The notes below the pieces were generated by a model. The model saw only the letters and a list, made by a program, of their open reading frames with translations, ran no database searches and was not told the origin of the DNA. The position numbers and the translations under genes are program-made. DNA of 64,000 nt from Hoylesella marshii DSM 16973 = JCM 13450 (lineage in GTDB: Bacteria; Bacteroidota; Bacteroidia; Bacteroidales; Bacteroidaceae), in contig NZ_GL397214.1 in assembly GCF_000146675.1 (NCBI RefSeq), forward strand, positions 1,743,347 to 1,807,346, written 5' to 3'. Shown piece by piece: positions 17,792 through 26,229 of the stretch; position 1 is the first letter of the stretch, and each line of letters begins with the position of its first letter.

Positions 17792-17880
17792 AACCTCAAT
17801 CAGTCATGAGAGCCTGTAGAGGGAGCCATGCCATTTCTATTAAATTGGTAGATAAGCACTCTCATGCCCGATTGGGGTTC
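17792..17880 (+). repeat. 89-bp MITE-like element, copy c, abutting a gene end
   Basis: Ends AACCTCAATCAGTCATGAGA and TCTCATGCCCGATTGGGGTT enclose the core GGGAGCCATGCCATTTCTAT. The last bases of its right end supply part of the stop codon (TGA, minus strand 17881-17879) of the helix-hairpin-helix gene. Confidence 0.75.
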
Positions 17881-18781
17881 AGTATTCCACATAAGGCTCG
17901 AGCCGCTCGATAGCTGCGGGTGGAAAGTCTTTTAGCAACCGAAGTTCTTGAAGCGAAGTAAGGTTTCCCCGCATTCTTCGGTAGTCTGTAATGGCTTTGG
18001 CCTGATAGAAATTAATGTAAGGGTGACGTTTCAATTGGCTCAACGACAACCGATTCACATTCATTTTGCGAAGATTCGCGGTGCCGAGAACAAAGTATTT
18101 CAACGATTCTTCGGGGAAATCATCAATCTCTTTCAGTTGTTCCGTGCTGTAATAACCGCCTAACCGCTCACGATAGGCTACAATGCGTCGGGCAAAATAG
18201 CTGCCAATGCCGGGCACTTTCTTTAGCAGCGAGGTGTCTGCGGCATTGAGAGCAATGCGTTCGGTCTGTCCTATTTTTACCGGATAACGCAGCGTATCGC
18301 GCTCAAACCGTTCGTCTTGTGACGTTTGATGAACGAAACGAGAAGCCGGAAGATAATCGTCGGAAATACGGATAAAGGGTTCCAAAGCCTTGTATTGTTT
18401 TAAAGTAAGTCCGTAAAGACGAGCAAAATCAGCAGGTGTACGGTAGATTCCGCCTTTGGCACGATACTTATAGATGTTGCGTATCTGCCAACGAACGAGT
18501 CCGAGACGTTGGAATTGGGTACTATCGGCTGTGTTGGGGTCAAAAGGAAACAGCTCTACCTTCTTTCCTTCCAAATCATAGTAACCGCTATTAGGAGCGT
18601 CTTTTTCCGATAAAATCGGTGATTGTTTCGCCTCCAAACTGTCTTCTCCCGTCAACGACGTTTGGGTATTTTGTCCACCAATACCAAAGAGTACGGCCAA
18701 GGTGATAACAATGCAGCAGAGGAAAAACAAGATGACAAGACGGTCGCTCTTCTGAAAATAGAAAATCTCTTTTAGTTTCAT
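17879..18781 (-). CDS. Membrane-anchored helix-hairpin-helix (ComEA-like) protein
   Basis: This 300-residue protein starts with a short cytoplasmic part and one membrane helix (about residues 14-36, rich in Leu, Cys and Ile). Several ComEA-type helix-hairpin-helix units follow: FDPNTADSTQFQRLGL near 80, LNAADTSLLKKVPGIGSYFA near 178, and MNVNRLSLSQLKRHPYI near 240. ComEA binds DNA during natural uptake; this longer Bacteroidota version has three or four units and no proven role. The stop codon lies in the end of a MITE-like element, so the original C-terminus may have been changed by the insertion. Confidence 0.85.
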   Translation of the reverse strand: MKLKEIFYFQKSDRLVILFFLCCIVITLAVLFGIGGQNTQTSLTGEDSLEAKQSPILSEKDAPNSGYYDLEGKKVELFPFDPNTADSTQFQRLGLVRWQIRNIYKYRAKGGIYRTPADFARLYGLTLKQYKALEPFIRISDDYLPASRFVHQTSQDERFERDTLRYPVKIGQTERIALNAADTSLLKKVPGIGSYFARRIVAYRERLGGYYSTEQLKEIDDFPEESLKYFVLGTANLRKMNVNRLSLSQLKRHPYINFYQAKAITDYRRMRGNLTSLQELRLLKDFPPAAIERLEPYVEY

Positions 18782-18941
18782 GGGGTGGCTTAGATTACAA
18801 TCAACAAATAAAAAGTACGCCGGCTACTGACGAAACGAGGGCTTCTGTAGCAGGAAACGGTTGCTCTCGCCCATCCGGTACTTCGTTTTCCATGCAATAG
18901 AGGTTGCAACAACCCCGCTCCATCGCCAACTTTTGCAGTAT

Positions 18942-19442
18942 CTACCGATAGGCTTCCGGCACAAGGTGGCACCATTCCGAATAGGGATGAGCAAGCAGAT
19001 GCGAGTTATAGAAATGTCTGTCACCGGTTACTTCAGGACCGATGAAATCGGGCTTTTTAAACTTTTCTTCCGCGTTTTTTAGTTCTACTTCAGCTAAAAC
19101 GAGGCCTTCGTTTGCCCCATAGAACTCGTCCACTTCAAAGAGATGGTTGCCCGAAGGTATAAGGTAACGTGTTTTGTCGATGATGCCCCCTTGACAATAG
19201 GTCATCAGATGTTCGGCCTCATCGGTCGTTATCTCTTTTTCAAACTCGTATCTCGTCATTCCGCCGTCAGCAGAAGGTCCTTTCATCGTTAAGAAAGCCT
19301 TGTCGTCGCGCCGTCGAATACGCACAGTCAGCCCTGTGCAAGGTATATAGCCTTGCCTGATTCTGCTGCTTGAAGCGGCCACGGAACGAAGGTCTGTGCC
19401 TTTTTTCACCAAGAACTTACGCTCTATTTCCAGCCCGCTCAT
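18942..19442 (-). CDS. CYTH domain protein
   Basis: At 166 residues this is a stand-alone CYTH (CyaB-thiamine triphosphatase) domain. The signature ExExK appears as LEIERKFLV at the N-terminus. Charged tunnel residues recur in VRIRRRDDKAFLTMKG, RYEFEKEI and LVLAEVELKN. Family members hydrolyse inorganic triphosphate or other triphosphate compounds with a divalent metal. It ends near the HHH gene and begins nine bases after a small membrane-protein gene, suggesting co-transcription from upstream. Confidence 0.92.
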   Translation of the reverse strand: MSGLEIERKFLVKKGTDLRSVAASSSRIRQGYIPCTGLTVRIRRRDDKAFLTMKGPSADGGMTRYEFEKEITTDEAEHLMTYCQGGIIDKTRYLIPSGNHLFEVDEFYGANEGLVLAEVELKNAEEKFKKPDFIGPEVTGDRHFYNSHLLAHPYSEWCHLVPEAYR

Positions 19443-19451
19443 GTGTTCGTA

Positions 19452-19595
19452 TTACATGAAATTGATGATATACACTGCAATGCAAAGAATGGCGAGCAAT
19501 ACCAATACGCCAAAAATAAGGCGTATCACGCTTTTTGCCTGTTTCTCTTCTTGTGCCGCACGTTGTGCGCGGTTCATCTTACGTCTTTGGTTCAT
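19452..19595 (-). CDS. Small single-pass membrane protein (47 residues)
   Basis: From the ATG at 19595 the product is MNQRRKMNRAQRAAQEEKQ followed by one hydrophobic helix (VIRLIFGVLVLLAILCIAVYII). Its highly basic start should stay in the cytosol. A longer frame opens inside prfB but its added residues look random, so I prefer the short form. It lies between prfB and the CYTH gene on the same strand. I know of similar tiny genes at this place in relatives but no function. Confidence 0.65.
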   Translation of the reverse strand: MNQRRKMNRAQRAAQEEKQAKSVIRLIFGVLVLLAILCIAVYIINFM

Positions 19596-19689
19596 AGTTG
19601 TATCATTTAGGTTGTTCGTTCTTTTCTGCTGTCTTTCAGAGGTTGAGAAAGCACATTTACGTAGTGCATCCGCTTCTCTTCCGGATGTT

Positions 19690-20814
19690 TCAGACTTGCT
19701 CTTCATTTACGGGGAACTCCATGAGATAGGCCTTGATAAACTCGTCTATCTTGCCGTCCATTACCCCGTCTACATCCGTAGTCTGATAGTTTGTGCGATG
19801 GTCTTTTACCCGTCGGTCATCAAACACATAACTCCGAATCTGACTTCCCCATTCTATCTTCTTTTTGCCGGCTTCTATCTTGGCCTGCGCCTCTAAGCGT
19901 TTCTTCATGGCGCGGTCGTAAAGTTGCGACTTCAAAAGGCGCATGGCATTGTTTCTGTTTTCGAGTTGTTTGCGACTTTCGGTGTTTTCAATAAGTATCT
20001 CTTCCTCCTCTCCTGTGTCGGGGTCTGTATATTGGTAGCGCAATCGCACACCTGTTTCCACTTTATTCACATTCTGTCCGCCGGCACCTCCACTGCGGAA
20101 GAGGTCCCAACTCACCTTGGCAGGGTCTACATAGACCTCTATCGTGTCGTCTACCAATGGCGAAACAAAGACACTTGCAAAGCTTGTCATGCGTTTTCCT
20201 TGGGCATTGAACGGCGAAACGCGCACCAATCGGTGTACGCCGTTTTCGCTTTTCAGGTAGCCATAGGCATATTCGCCGCCTTCGATTTCCATCGTTACGC
20301 TCTTGATACCGGCCTCATCGCCCTCTTGGAGGTTACTGATGGTACAGCGATAGCCATGTGCTTCAGCCCAACGTACATACATACGCATCAGCATCTGTGC
20401 CCAATCCTGACTCTCAGTGCCACCTGCACCGCTGTTAATCTTCAGCACGCAACCCATCGGGTCTTCTTTTTGGCGCAGCATATTCATGAGTTCGAGGTTT
20501 TCGATGGCTTTAACGGCCTTTCGATAGTCGTCTTCTACTTCTTCTTCGGTTACCATCTCGTCGTGATAGAAGTCGAATGCCAATTGCAATTCGTCTGTCA
20601 GTGTGCGCACCTCGGCATAGCCGTCGAGCCACCGTTTGATGCCTTTCACTTTCTTCATCTGCTCTTGTGCGCGCGCGGTATCTTCCCAGAAATCGGGAGC
20701 TTGGGTACGAAGTTCTTCCTCTTCGTACTCTATTTGTTTCTTGTCTATTTCGAGATAGCGGAACAGCGCCTCAGCGCGTTCCTGCACATTCTTCAGTTGT
20801 TCGGATGTTATCAT
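19690..20814 (-). CDS. prfB: Peptide chain release factor 2
   Basis: RF2 reads UAA and UGA and triggers peptide release. The 374 residues include the stop-recognition tripeptide SPF (RVSPFNAQGKR), the catalytic GGQ (SGGAGGQNVNK) and a normal N-terminal coiled region. In E. coli prfB an in-frame UGA after codon 25 forces a +1 frameshift for autoregulation. Here the same place reads CGC TAT CTC GAG ATA GAC (RYLEID) with no stop, so the gene is continuous and not controlled that way. PrmC, which methylates the GGQ glutamine, is encoded at 41.9 kb. Confidence 0.98.
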   Translation of the reverse strand: MITSEQLKNVQERAEALFRYLEIDKKQIEYEEEELRTQAPDFWEDTARAQEQMKKVKGIKRWLDGYAEVRTLTDELQLAFDFYHDEMVTEEEVEDDYRKAVKAIENLELMNMLRQKEDPMGCVLKINSGAGGTESQDWAQMLMRMYVRWAEAHGYRCTISNLQEGDEAGIKSVTMEIEGGEYAYGYLKSENGVHRLVRVSPFNAQGKRMTSFASVFVSPLVDDTIEVYVDPAKVSWDLFRSGGAGGQNVNKVETGVRLRYQYTDPDTGEEEEILIENTESRKQLENRNNAMRLLKSQLYDRAMKKRLEAQAKIEAGKKKIEWGSQIRSYVFDDRRVKDHRTNYQTTDVDGVMDGKIDEFIKAYLMEFPVNEEQV

Positions 20815-20861
20815 GTTGTTCGGATGGTTCAGTGCACGACCTTTCTGCCGGTCGATGCTTC

Positions 20862-22670
20862 TTACTCTTCGTACATCTTTTCAATTTCCGCAGCGTAGTT
20901 TTTATAGAGTACGCCACGTTTTACTTTCAGCGTATTGGTGAGTTCGCCGTTTTCTATGCTCAAGGGGCGGGGCAACAGTGTGAATCGTTTTATCTTCTCG
21001 TAGTTAGCCAGCTGCTGTTGCAGTGTTTCGATGCGTTCCATCATCATGGCATTTATCTTCGGATGGCAACACAAGTCTTCGTTAGACTCGAAAGAGATGC
21101 CATGCTCTCGTGCATACTCTTCTAAGAGACGATACTCCGGAATGATAAGAGCTGACACGAATTTACGTTCGTCGGCTATCACGACTACTTGGTCTATAAA
21201 CTTATCTACCAAGAGTTTCGACTCTATCATCTGCGGGGCGATATATTTGCCATTGGATGTTTTGAAGAGGTCTTTGATGCGTTCGGTTAAGAAGAGTTCG
21301 CCGTCTTTCAAATAGCCGGCATCTCCCGTATGGAAGAATCCATCTTTATCGAAAGCTTGTTCGTTTAAGGCCTCACGCCGATAGTAGCCCTTCGTGATGG
21401 TCGGCCCTTTGAGTAATATCTCGTTGTTCTCGCCTATCTTGATTTCGATGCCTTCTATCGGACGACCTACAGAGCCCACGGTAAAGCGTTGCCCCTTATG
21501 GTCGCACGACACGGTGGCCAGACTTTCGGTCAATCCATATCCCGCAATCATGTCTATTCCCACAGCGTGGGCAAATGTTTCTATCTCCGGCGAGATGGTA
21601 GAACCTGCCGTAGGAAAGATATTGGGATGTTCTAAACCGATTTGTTTGCGTACCAAACTCAATATCAATCGGTCGAAAAGACGATACCGGAGTGCAAGTC
21701 CGATGGGCGGCCGCTTGCCCTTTCCGATGTAGTCTATATTGTGTTTGCGTCCCGTGGACAGTGCTTCCTTGAATATTTTCTTTTGTATCGGGGAGGCAGC
21801 ATCTATCCTTTCCTGCACCTTGTTGTACACTTTCTCCCAAAAGCGGGGCACGGCCGACATGCACGTGGGCTGGGTCTCAATCATTGATTGCTGAATTTCA
21901 TGCGGGTTGGTGTTGATGATGAGTTGCGCACCTTCCGACAATGCTAAAATATCCCACGCCCTTTCAAAGATGTGGGTCACAGGAAGAAAGGTGATAACGC
22001 GGTCTTTCGCGCCCACGGGCACACAGGCATCATTGGCTTTCATGGCTGCAGCATACTGCCCATAGGTAAGCATCACGCCCTTACTGTCGCCCGATGTGCC
22101 GCTGGTATATAAGATATTGCACAAGTCATCATCGTTGGCCTGCGCCCAAAGCTGCTCTACTTCCGTTTGGCGGGGCAGTCCCTCGGCCAACTTCAGGAAG
22201 TCGTCGAAGTAAAGGGCATTAGGGTCGTTCGCATGAATACTCACGCCGGAGTCGAAGATAACGATGCGTTCGAGAGACGGACACAGAGAGATGAGCCGCC
22301 GCGCCTTGTCGTACTGCTCTTGCTCGCCCACAAACAAGAGGCGTATCTGTGCGTCATTGATGACGTATTGCAACTGTTGCTCGCTGCTCGTGGCATAAAA
22401 TGGTATCATGACAGCTCTCACTCCGTAGGCTCCGAAGTCGGTATATAGATATTCAACGGCATTTTGCGAGAACACGCCCACGTTTTCCTGCACCTTTACC
22501 CCTATGTTCAGCAGAGCGTTGGACACGAGTTTCACTTTGTCGGAGAACTCCACCCACGAGGCCGTCTCCCACGTGTTGCTTCCGAAAGGGCGGTAGGTCA
22601 AAGCGGGTTTGTTGCCGTATTTCTTTGCCTGCTCATGAATAAGTACCGATAAGTGACATCTGGTTTGCAT
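20862..22670 (-). CDS. Long-chain fatty acid--CoA ligase (AMP-forming)
   Basis: This 602-residue enzyme activates fatty acids through acyl-AMP to acyl-CoA. Motifs: the phosphate loop LYTSGTSGDSKGVMLTYGQ (about residue 185), AGYGLTESLATVS (about 375), TGDAGYLKDGELFLTERIKD and FKTSNGKYIAPQMIES (lysine motif, about 490). The length and order fit the FadD15/eukaryotic-like long-chain group found in most Bacteroidota. It is the gene before prfB on the same strand (47-base gap), with its own promoter. Confidence 0.94.
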   Translation of the reverse strand: MQTRCHLSVLIHEQAKKYGNKPALTYRPFGSNTWETASWVEFSDKVKLVSNALLNIGVKVQENVGVFSQNAVEYLYTDFGAYGVRAVMIPFYATSSEQQLQYVINDAQIRLLFVGEQEQYDKARRLISLCPSLERIVIFDSGVSIHANDPNALYFDDFLKLAEGLPRQTEVEQLWAQANDDDLCNILYTSGTSGDSKGVMLTYGQYAAAMKANDACVPVGAKDRVITFLPVTHIFERAWDILALSEGAQLIINTNPHEIQQSMIETQPTCMSAVPRFWEKVYNKVQERIDAASPIQKKIFKEALSTGRKHNIDYIGKGKRPPIGLALRYRLFDRLILSLVRKQIGLEHPNIFPTAGSTISPEIETFAHAVGIDMIAGYGLTESLATVSCDHKGQRFTVGSVGRPIEGIEIKIGENNEILLKGPTITKGYYRREALNEQAFDKDGFFHTGDAGYLKDGELFLTERIKDLFKTSNGKYIAPQMIESKLLVDKFIDQVVVIADERKFVSALIIPEYRLLEEYAREHGISFESNEDLCCHPKINAMMMERIETLQQQLANYEKIKRFTLLPRPLSIENGELTNTLKVKRGVLYKNYAAEIEKMYEE

Positions 22671-22695
22671 AAAAACGATAGGATTGATTTATGCG

Positions 22696-22727
22696 CAAAG
22701 GTAATATAAAAAGGAGTGAAATACAAA
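22696..22727 (-). promoter_or_regulatory. Promoter of the acyl-CoA ligase gene
   Basis: Minus-strand -7 box TACCTTTG (22696-22703) with -33 TTTG (22724-22727) 20 bases upstream. Confidence 0.7.
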
Positions 22728-22859
22728 GAATCGCCCGATTATTTTCCCCTCCTTTCCATCAGGAGAAAAGGGATGAAAGGAAGTGTTTCCACCTGTCGTC
22801 ATCCCCACACTTTGCTTCCGTCTCGTATCTCAGTAGCACTTGCGCCGAGCGATGGCAGC

Positions 22860-23340
22860 GGTAGGTATATGATATTTCCCTGCGCTGAAACGAAGTTCAC
22901 CATGTGAAGCAAAAGTAAAGTGCGGTATCTCGTTATCAAACATGTATATGGAAAAAAAATAAAAGGGGCTTTCGCACCTTTACTTTGCTTCCTCTTCGTG
23001 TCAGCAAACGTTGTTTCCCCTCCGCTTTGCAGAGCGAACTTCCCTTCTGCGCTTGCCTTTCAATCATTAAAGGCATGTAGTTGCAGTTTTTACTGCCCCA
23101 TATTCGTTTCGCTCCTGAGGCAGGAGTAAGTTCTAAAAGAGTATGATTGTGGGGTGTATCAACACCATATTAGAATAGTGTGAGGTGTAATGTAAGCTCT
23201 GAAACGAACGTTCGCTGTGCGGAGCGAAATAGCGGAGCGGAAAGCAAGGAGCGTAAGATGTCAGCCCAACGCATAGCGCTGGGTATAGAGCATTCCCCGA
23301 AATGGAGCGCTGTAAGTGCGATACATCCCGTTCATCTATA
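22860..23340. repeat. Composite dispersed repeat, copy 3 (two facing parts)
   Basis: About 22975-23085 is the reverse complement of part A (CTTTGCTTCCTCTTCGTGTC, CCGCTTTGCAGAGCGAA). About 23190-23330 is part A forward (GCTCTGAAACGAACGTTCGC, GTCAGCCCAACGCATAGCGC, AAATGGAGCGCTGTAAGTGC). A fragment GCTGAAACGAAGTTCACCAT also lies at 22862. The two large parts face each other. Confidence 0.7.
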
Positions 23341-23401
23341 TATATGAAAATGAAAGAAAATGGTCTGTCGCACTTACAGCCCTTACCTTTCAACCATCAA
23401 G

Positions 23402-23487
23402 AGCTATGCTTTAACACCCTAAAAGCTATCTTTTCACACGCTCAGAGCTATGCTTTGAAAGCGTCAAAGCATAGCTTTTTCAACGCC
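23402..23487 (+). repeat. 22-bp array with inverted end unit, copy 1
   Basis: Three units of exactly 22 bp start at 23402, 23424 and 23446 with AGCTATGCTTT or AGCTATCTTTT. A fourth at 23468 starts with the inverted word AGCATAGCTTT. Spacers inside the units differ. Confidence 0.85.
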
Positions 23488-23566
23488 ATGGTATAACTAC
23501 CTGATTTTCAAGGGTGAAAAGAGAAAGGGAAAGGGGATGGAAAGGACGATACGAACGCTCCGCATT

Positions 23567-23891
23567 TACGTCAGTTCGGAATAAGGGTATTTAGACAGTA
23601 AGCCTCAAAGAGGCGATAGACCACAAGCAGGAGTGGAGCTCGTAAAAGCGGAACTCCTGTTAGTAAGAACAACAAATATCAACCTCGGAGAGGTGACAGA
23701 ACGGATGAAGTGTTACCCTACGTCGCTCCATTGGTCAAGGGATGCACTCCATTCTGCCCTCCGCCGCCCCCTTGGGGCTTTTCCTTTTTGCACGTATGTA
23801 ACAGGGGTTACGCTTTTACGAGCTTCACCCCTGCCTGTATTCCATCGCCCCCTCTGGAGCTTTAGGTAATCTCTTAAACTGAATTTACGTA
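23567..23891 (+). repeat. 325-bp foldback element with two paired arms
   Basis: Outer ends TACGTCAGTTCGGAATAAGG and CTCTTAAACTGAATTTACGTA pair imperfectly. Inner arms GTGGAGCTCGTAAAAGCGG and ACGCTTTTACGAGCTTCACC pair well, as do GAGGCGATAGACC-like and TCGCCCCCTC-like parts. It relates to the 5591-5794 element by shared end words and the AGCTCGTAA segment, but here both arms are complete. Confidence 0.7.
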
Positions 23892-24066
23892 GTATTGAAA
23901 GATGCAGTCCTAATGGAGAAAGAAGAGAAACACAGTTGCGAAAAAAGATGACCCCTACCGGAAGGGAAACAAAAGCACTATTGGGAATAGGACGCGGGCA
24001 TGGGGCATACGCACGGGAAGACGATACTTGCGACACTGCCGGCGATGCATTGCGCATTGATTCCCG

Positions 24067-26118
24067 TTACTTCACGATACCGTTGTCATCGTCGCGATGG
24101 TTCATCTTCCGTTCCACGCTTTCATAACGACGACCTTTTGCCAGCCTCCACGTCAGGCTGAGTGTCACCATATTACCCATGCCGCGCGTTGTAGTCCGGA
24201 TGTTTGCGTGGAGATATCTGTTCAGCAATTCCGATTTCATGCTGCTGACGTGGGGTTGAAAACAATGTTGCCAATAGAGCGAGACGGTGTAACGTGAGCG
24301 GCGATAGGAGAGAGCAAGGTAGGATGCACCGGTATAATGCCCCTTGTTCTCGCCCTCAAGGAATTTCCACCCATTGTCGGCATAGGCTGAAACGGTGAAT
24401 CGTCCTACATAGAGGTCGGTCGCGGCAGTGTACATATACGAGGTGGCATGGTGTTTATAGTTGTCGCCGTAGTTCCAGCAACGCAAAATGGAACCGCTCA
24501 CACGAAAGCTCCAAATGTCGGGGATGAGGTCGTAAGACGTGTTCCCCTGTACAAGCAGCATGTGACAACCTCTCTGGTTGCGACGGGAAAACACGAATCC
24601 GGCGGGCGTGCGCTCAATACTCTGCATCACGGCATGGACGTTTCTGCGGTAGAGCATGGAGAGACCACCATTCCATAGGCGGCTTTGTCCCGATAGATTG
24701 ATGCTTTGCTCAATGCGTTTGTCTGTTCGCAGAGCGGGATTTCCCTTGCGGATGTCCATTTCGTTGAGCCTCACTGCCACATCGCTCAGGTACTCGGCAC
24801 GGGGCGGTTTCTGGGTGACGGCGAAACTGTAGTGCAGTTTCCAGCCTTTGAAAAGCGGATAAGACAGCGTCAGTTTAGGACAGAAGAGGTGATAGTTTTC
24901 TATCTCCGTCCCCTGCCGATAGCGTTGCAGGCTGTGTCCGATGCCGACGATATAAGACAGGCGGCCGAGCTGTCCCTGTAACTGCGCAAAGAGATAGAGC
25001 AACGAGGTGTGCTCGGTGGTGTGGCTGCGGGTATCGCCGCTATAGTCGTTAGACAGATATTTATAACGCATGCGGGTGCCTATGGAGAGTTGAAAAGGTG
25101 TCATGCGTCGGTCGTAGATTGCCTCGCCAACAACGGATGCCGTGCGTCCTTTCACGGAATAGGCATACGTCTGCTGCTCTATGTTTTGGTAAGCATAGCG
25201 CGAACGGATATAAGTGCCCACGAGATTGGAGGTGATGCTGCTGAGACTGTCGGTCTTCACATGGCCGTAGAGGTCGAATACGGGAGAGAGGGAGCTGCTT
25301 TCGATGTGCATGAAAGCTGTTTGGTGGCGAAGGGGAGTGATGACTTCCCGCTCGTAATCGTTGATGGGAGCACGGTCGATGTCTGTGCTGACCTTGGCTT
25401 GGAACACAGCACGCGTAGGGTCGGCAAAGCTGTATTTGGCTTGGAGGGCATGGCTGTTGTCCCGACTTTTGGCGTGTAAGTCGCGGCGTAGGACGTGATA
25501 CACGCTGTTGTCGGCCAAGGTATAGTCTGCCACCTCTCGTTTCTTTGAAGGCAAATCGCTGTTATAGGCCGGTTCGTAACTCAGGCTCCATTCGCTTTTC
25601 CCTTTGTTGAAATTGGCAAAGAGGTCGGCATGGCCGCGCAGCAGGGTGAGCGAATGTCTGATGTCGGCTCCTAACATATAGCCGCTGACGGGCTTCTTCA
25701 CGATGAAATTGATAACAAAGCCCACGTCGTTGCCATAGCGCACACTCGGCCGGTCGATATACTCGATGTGGTCGATGCTGCCCACTTCGAGAGCCGATAC
25801 ATCCTTTGCCGAGGCTTCGATGTCGTTGATGCGCAGCTGTACACTGCCGTAATCGCCCAATGGCACAATGGTCTTGTTCACAGGGTCTATGCGCAGAGAC
25901 GACAGAGGCTGACGTGCCAACAGGTGGTAGGCCGTGGGCGATGCCGCTTTCTGCACCTGCGAAGGGTAGATGAGCTGTCCGTTGCCCTTGTTGATGATAC
26001 GCGAACCTTGCACTACTACTTCGTTTAAACGTACTGAATCGGAGACTTCCGGGGGGTCTTGTGCCGTTATCGGCAGCACAAAAGCCCAAGAAGAGAGGAT
26101 AAAAAGGAATCTTTTCAT
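24067..26118 (-). CDS. Outer-membrane beta-barrel (TonB-receptor-like) protein
   Basis: From the ATG at 26118 the product is 683 residues with signal peptide MKRFLFILSSWAFVLPITAQ. A plug-like segment begins LNEVVVQGSRIINKGNGQLI (about residue 34) and includes GSVQLRINDIEASAKDVSAL and IDHIEYIDRPSVRYG. The rest is a long run of alternating strands ending in a basic tail. No N-terminal carboxypeptidase-like domain precedes the plug, unlike SusC proteins. This is the outer membrane beta-barrel family typical of Bacteroidota; the substrate is unknown. It has its own promoter and lies 111 bases downstream of a membrane-bound winged-helix regulator. Confidence 0.82.
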   Translation of the reverse strand: MKRFLFILSSWAFVLPITAQDPPEVSDSVRLNEVVVQGSRIINKGNGQLIYPSQVQKAASPTAYHLLARQPLSSLRIDPVNKTIVPLGDYGSVQLRINDIEASAKDVSALEVGSIDHIEYIDRPSVRYGNDVGFVINFIVKKPVSGYMLGADIRHSLTLLRGHADLFANFNKGKSEWSLSYEPAYNSDLPSKKREVADYTLADNSVYHVLRRDLHAKSRDNSHALQAKYSFADPTRAVFQAKVSTDIDRAPINDYEREVITPLRHQTAFMHIESSSLSPVFDLYGHVKTDSLSSITSNLVGTYIRSRYAYQNIEQQTYAYSVKGRTASVVGEAIYDRRMTPFQLSIGTRMRYKYLSNDYSGDTRSHTTEHTSLLYLFAQLQGQLGRLSYIVGIGHSLQRYRQGTEIENYHLFCPKLTLSYPLFKGWKLHYSFAVTQKPPRAEYLSDVAVRLNEMDIRKGNPALRTDKRIEQSINLSGQSRLWNGGLSMLYRRNVHAVMQSIERTPAGFVFSRRNQRGCHMLLVQGNTSYDLIPDIWSFRVSGSILRCWNYGDNYKHHATSYMYTAATDLYVGRFTVSAYADNGWKFLEGENKGHYTGASYLALSYRRSRYTVSLYWQHCFQPHVSSMKSELLNRYLHANIRTTTRGMGNMVTLSLTWRLAKGRRYESVERKMNHRDDDNGIVK

Positions 26119-26147
26119 GTGCGTAACAGTTTGATAGATGATGCCCG

Positions 26148-26178
26148 CAAAGGTAAAACGGTTATGCAAGATGTCAAA
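26148..26178 (-). promoter_or_regulatory. Promoter of the outer-membrane barrel gene
   Basis: Minus-strand -7 box TACCTTTG (26148-26155) and -33 TTTG (26175-26178), spacer 19. Confidence 0.7.
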
Positions 26179-26229
26179 AAACAAAGGCTGACATTTGTCT
26201 GACATTTCGCCGACACGGCCCTATCTGCC

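Larger units (their letters stand above)
22671..24066. other. 1.4-kb gene-free region packed with repeats
   Basis: No gene is supported. It contains the acyl-CoA ligase promoter, parts of the composite repeat in both orientations (about 22860-23340), a 22-bp inverted-end array (23402-23487) and a 325-bp foldback element (23567-23891). Short frames exist but none keeps a start, length or composition like the neighbours. The remaining 170 bases before the barrel gene's end show nothing I can name. Confidence 0.7.

Noticed and set aside
19596..19706. Upstream extension of the 47-residue membrane protein to 84 residues
   Set aside because: The extension starts inside prfB and its residues look like random intergenic sequence.
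19924..20898. A 324-codon plus-strand frame opposite prfB
   Set aside because: Antisense shadow; rich in Cys, Phe and His as expected from reversed codons, with no promoter.
23402..23487. The 22-bp arrays as CRISPR
   Set aside because: Units are too short, one unit is inverted, spacers are about 11 bases, and no cas genes are present.
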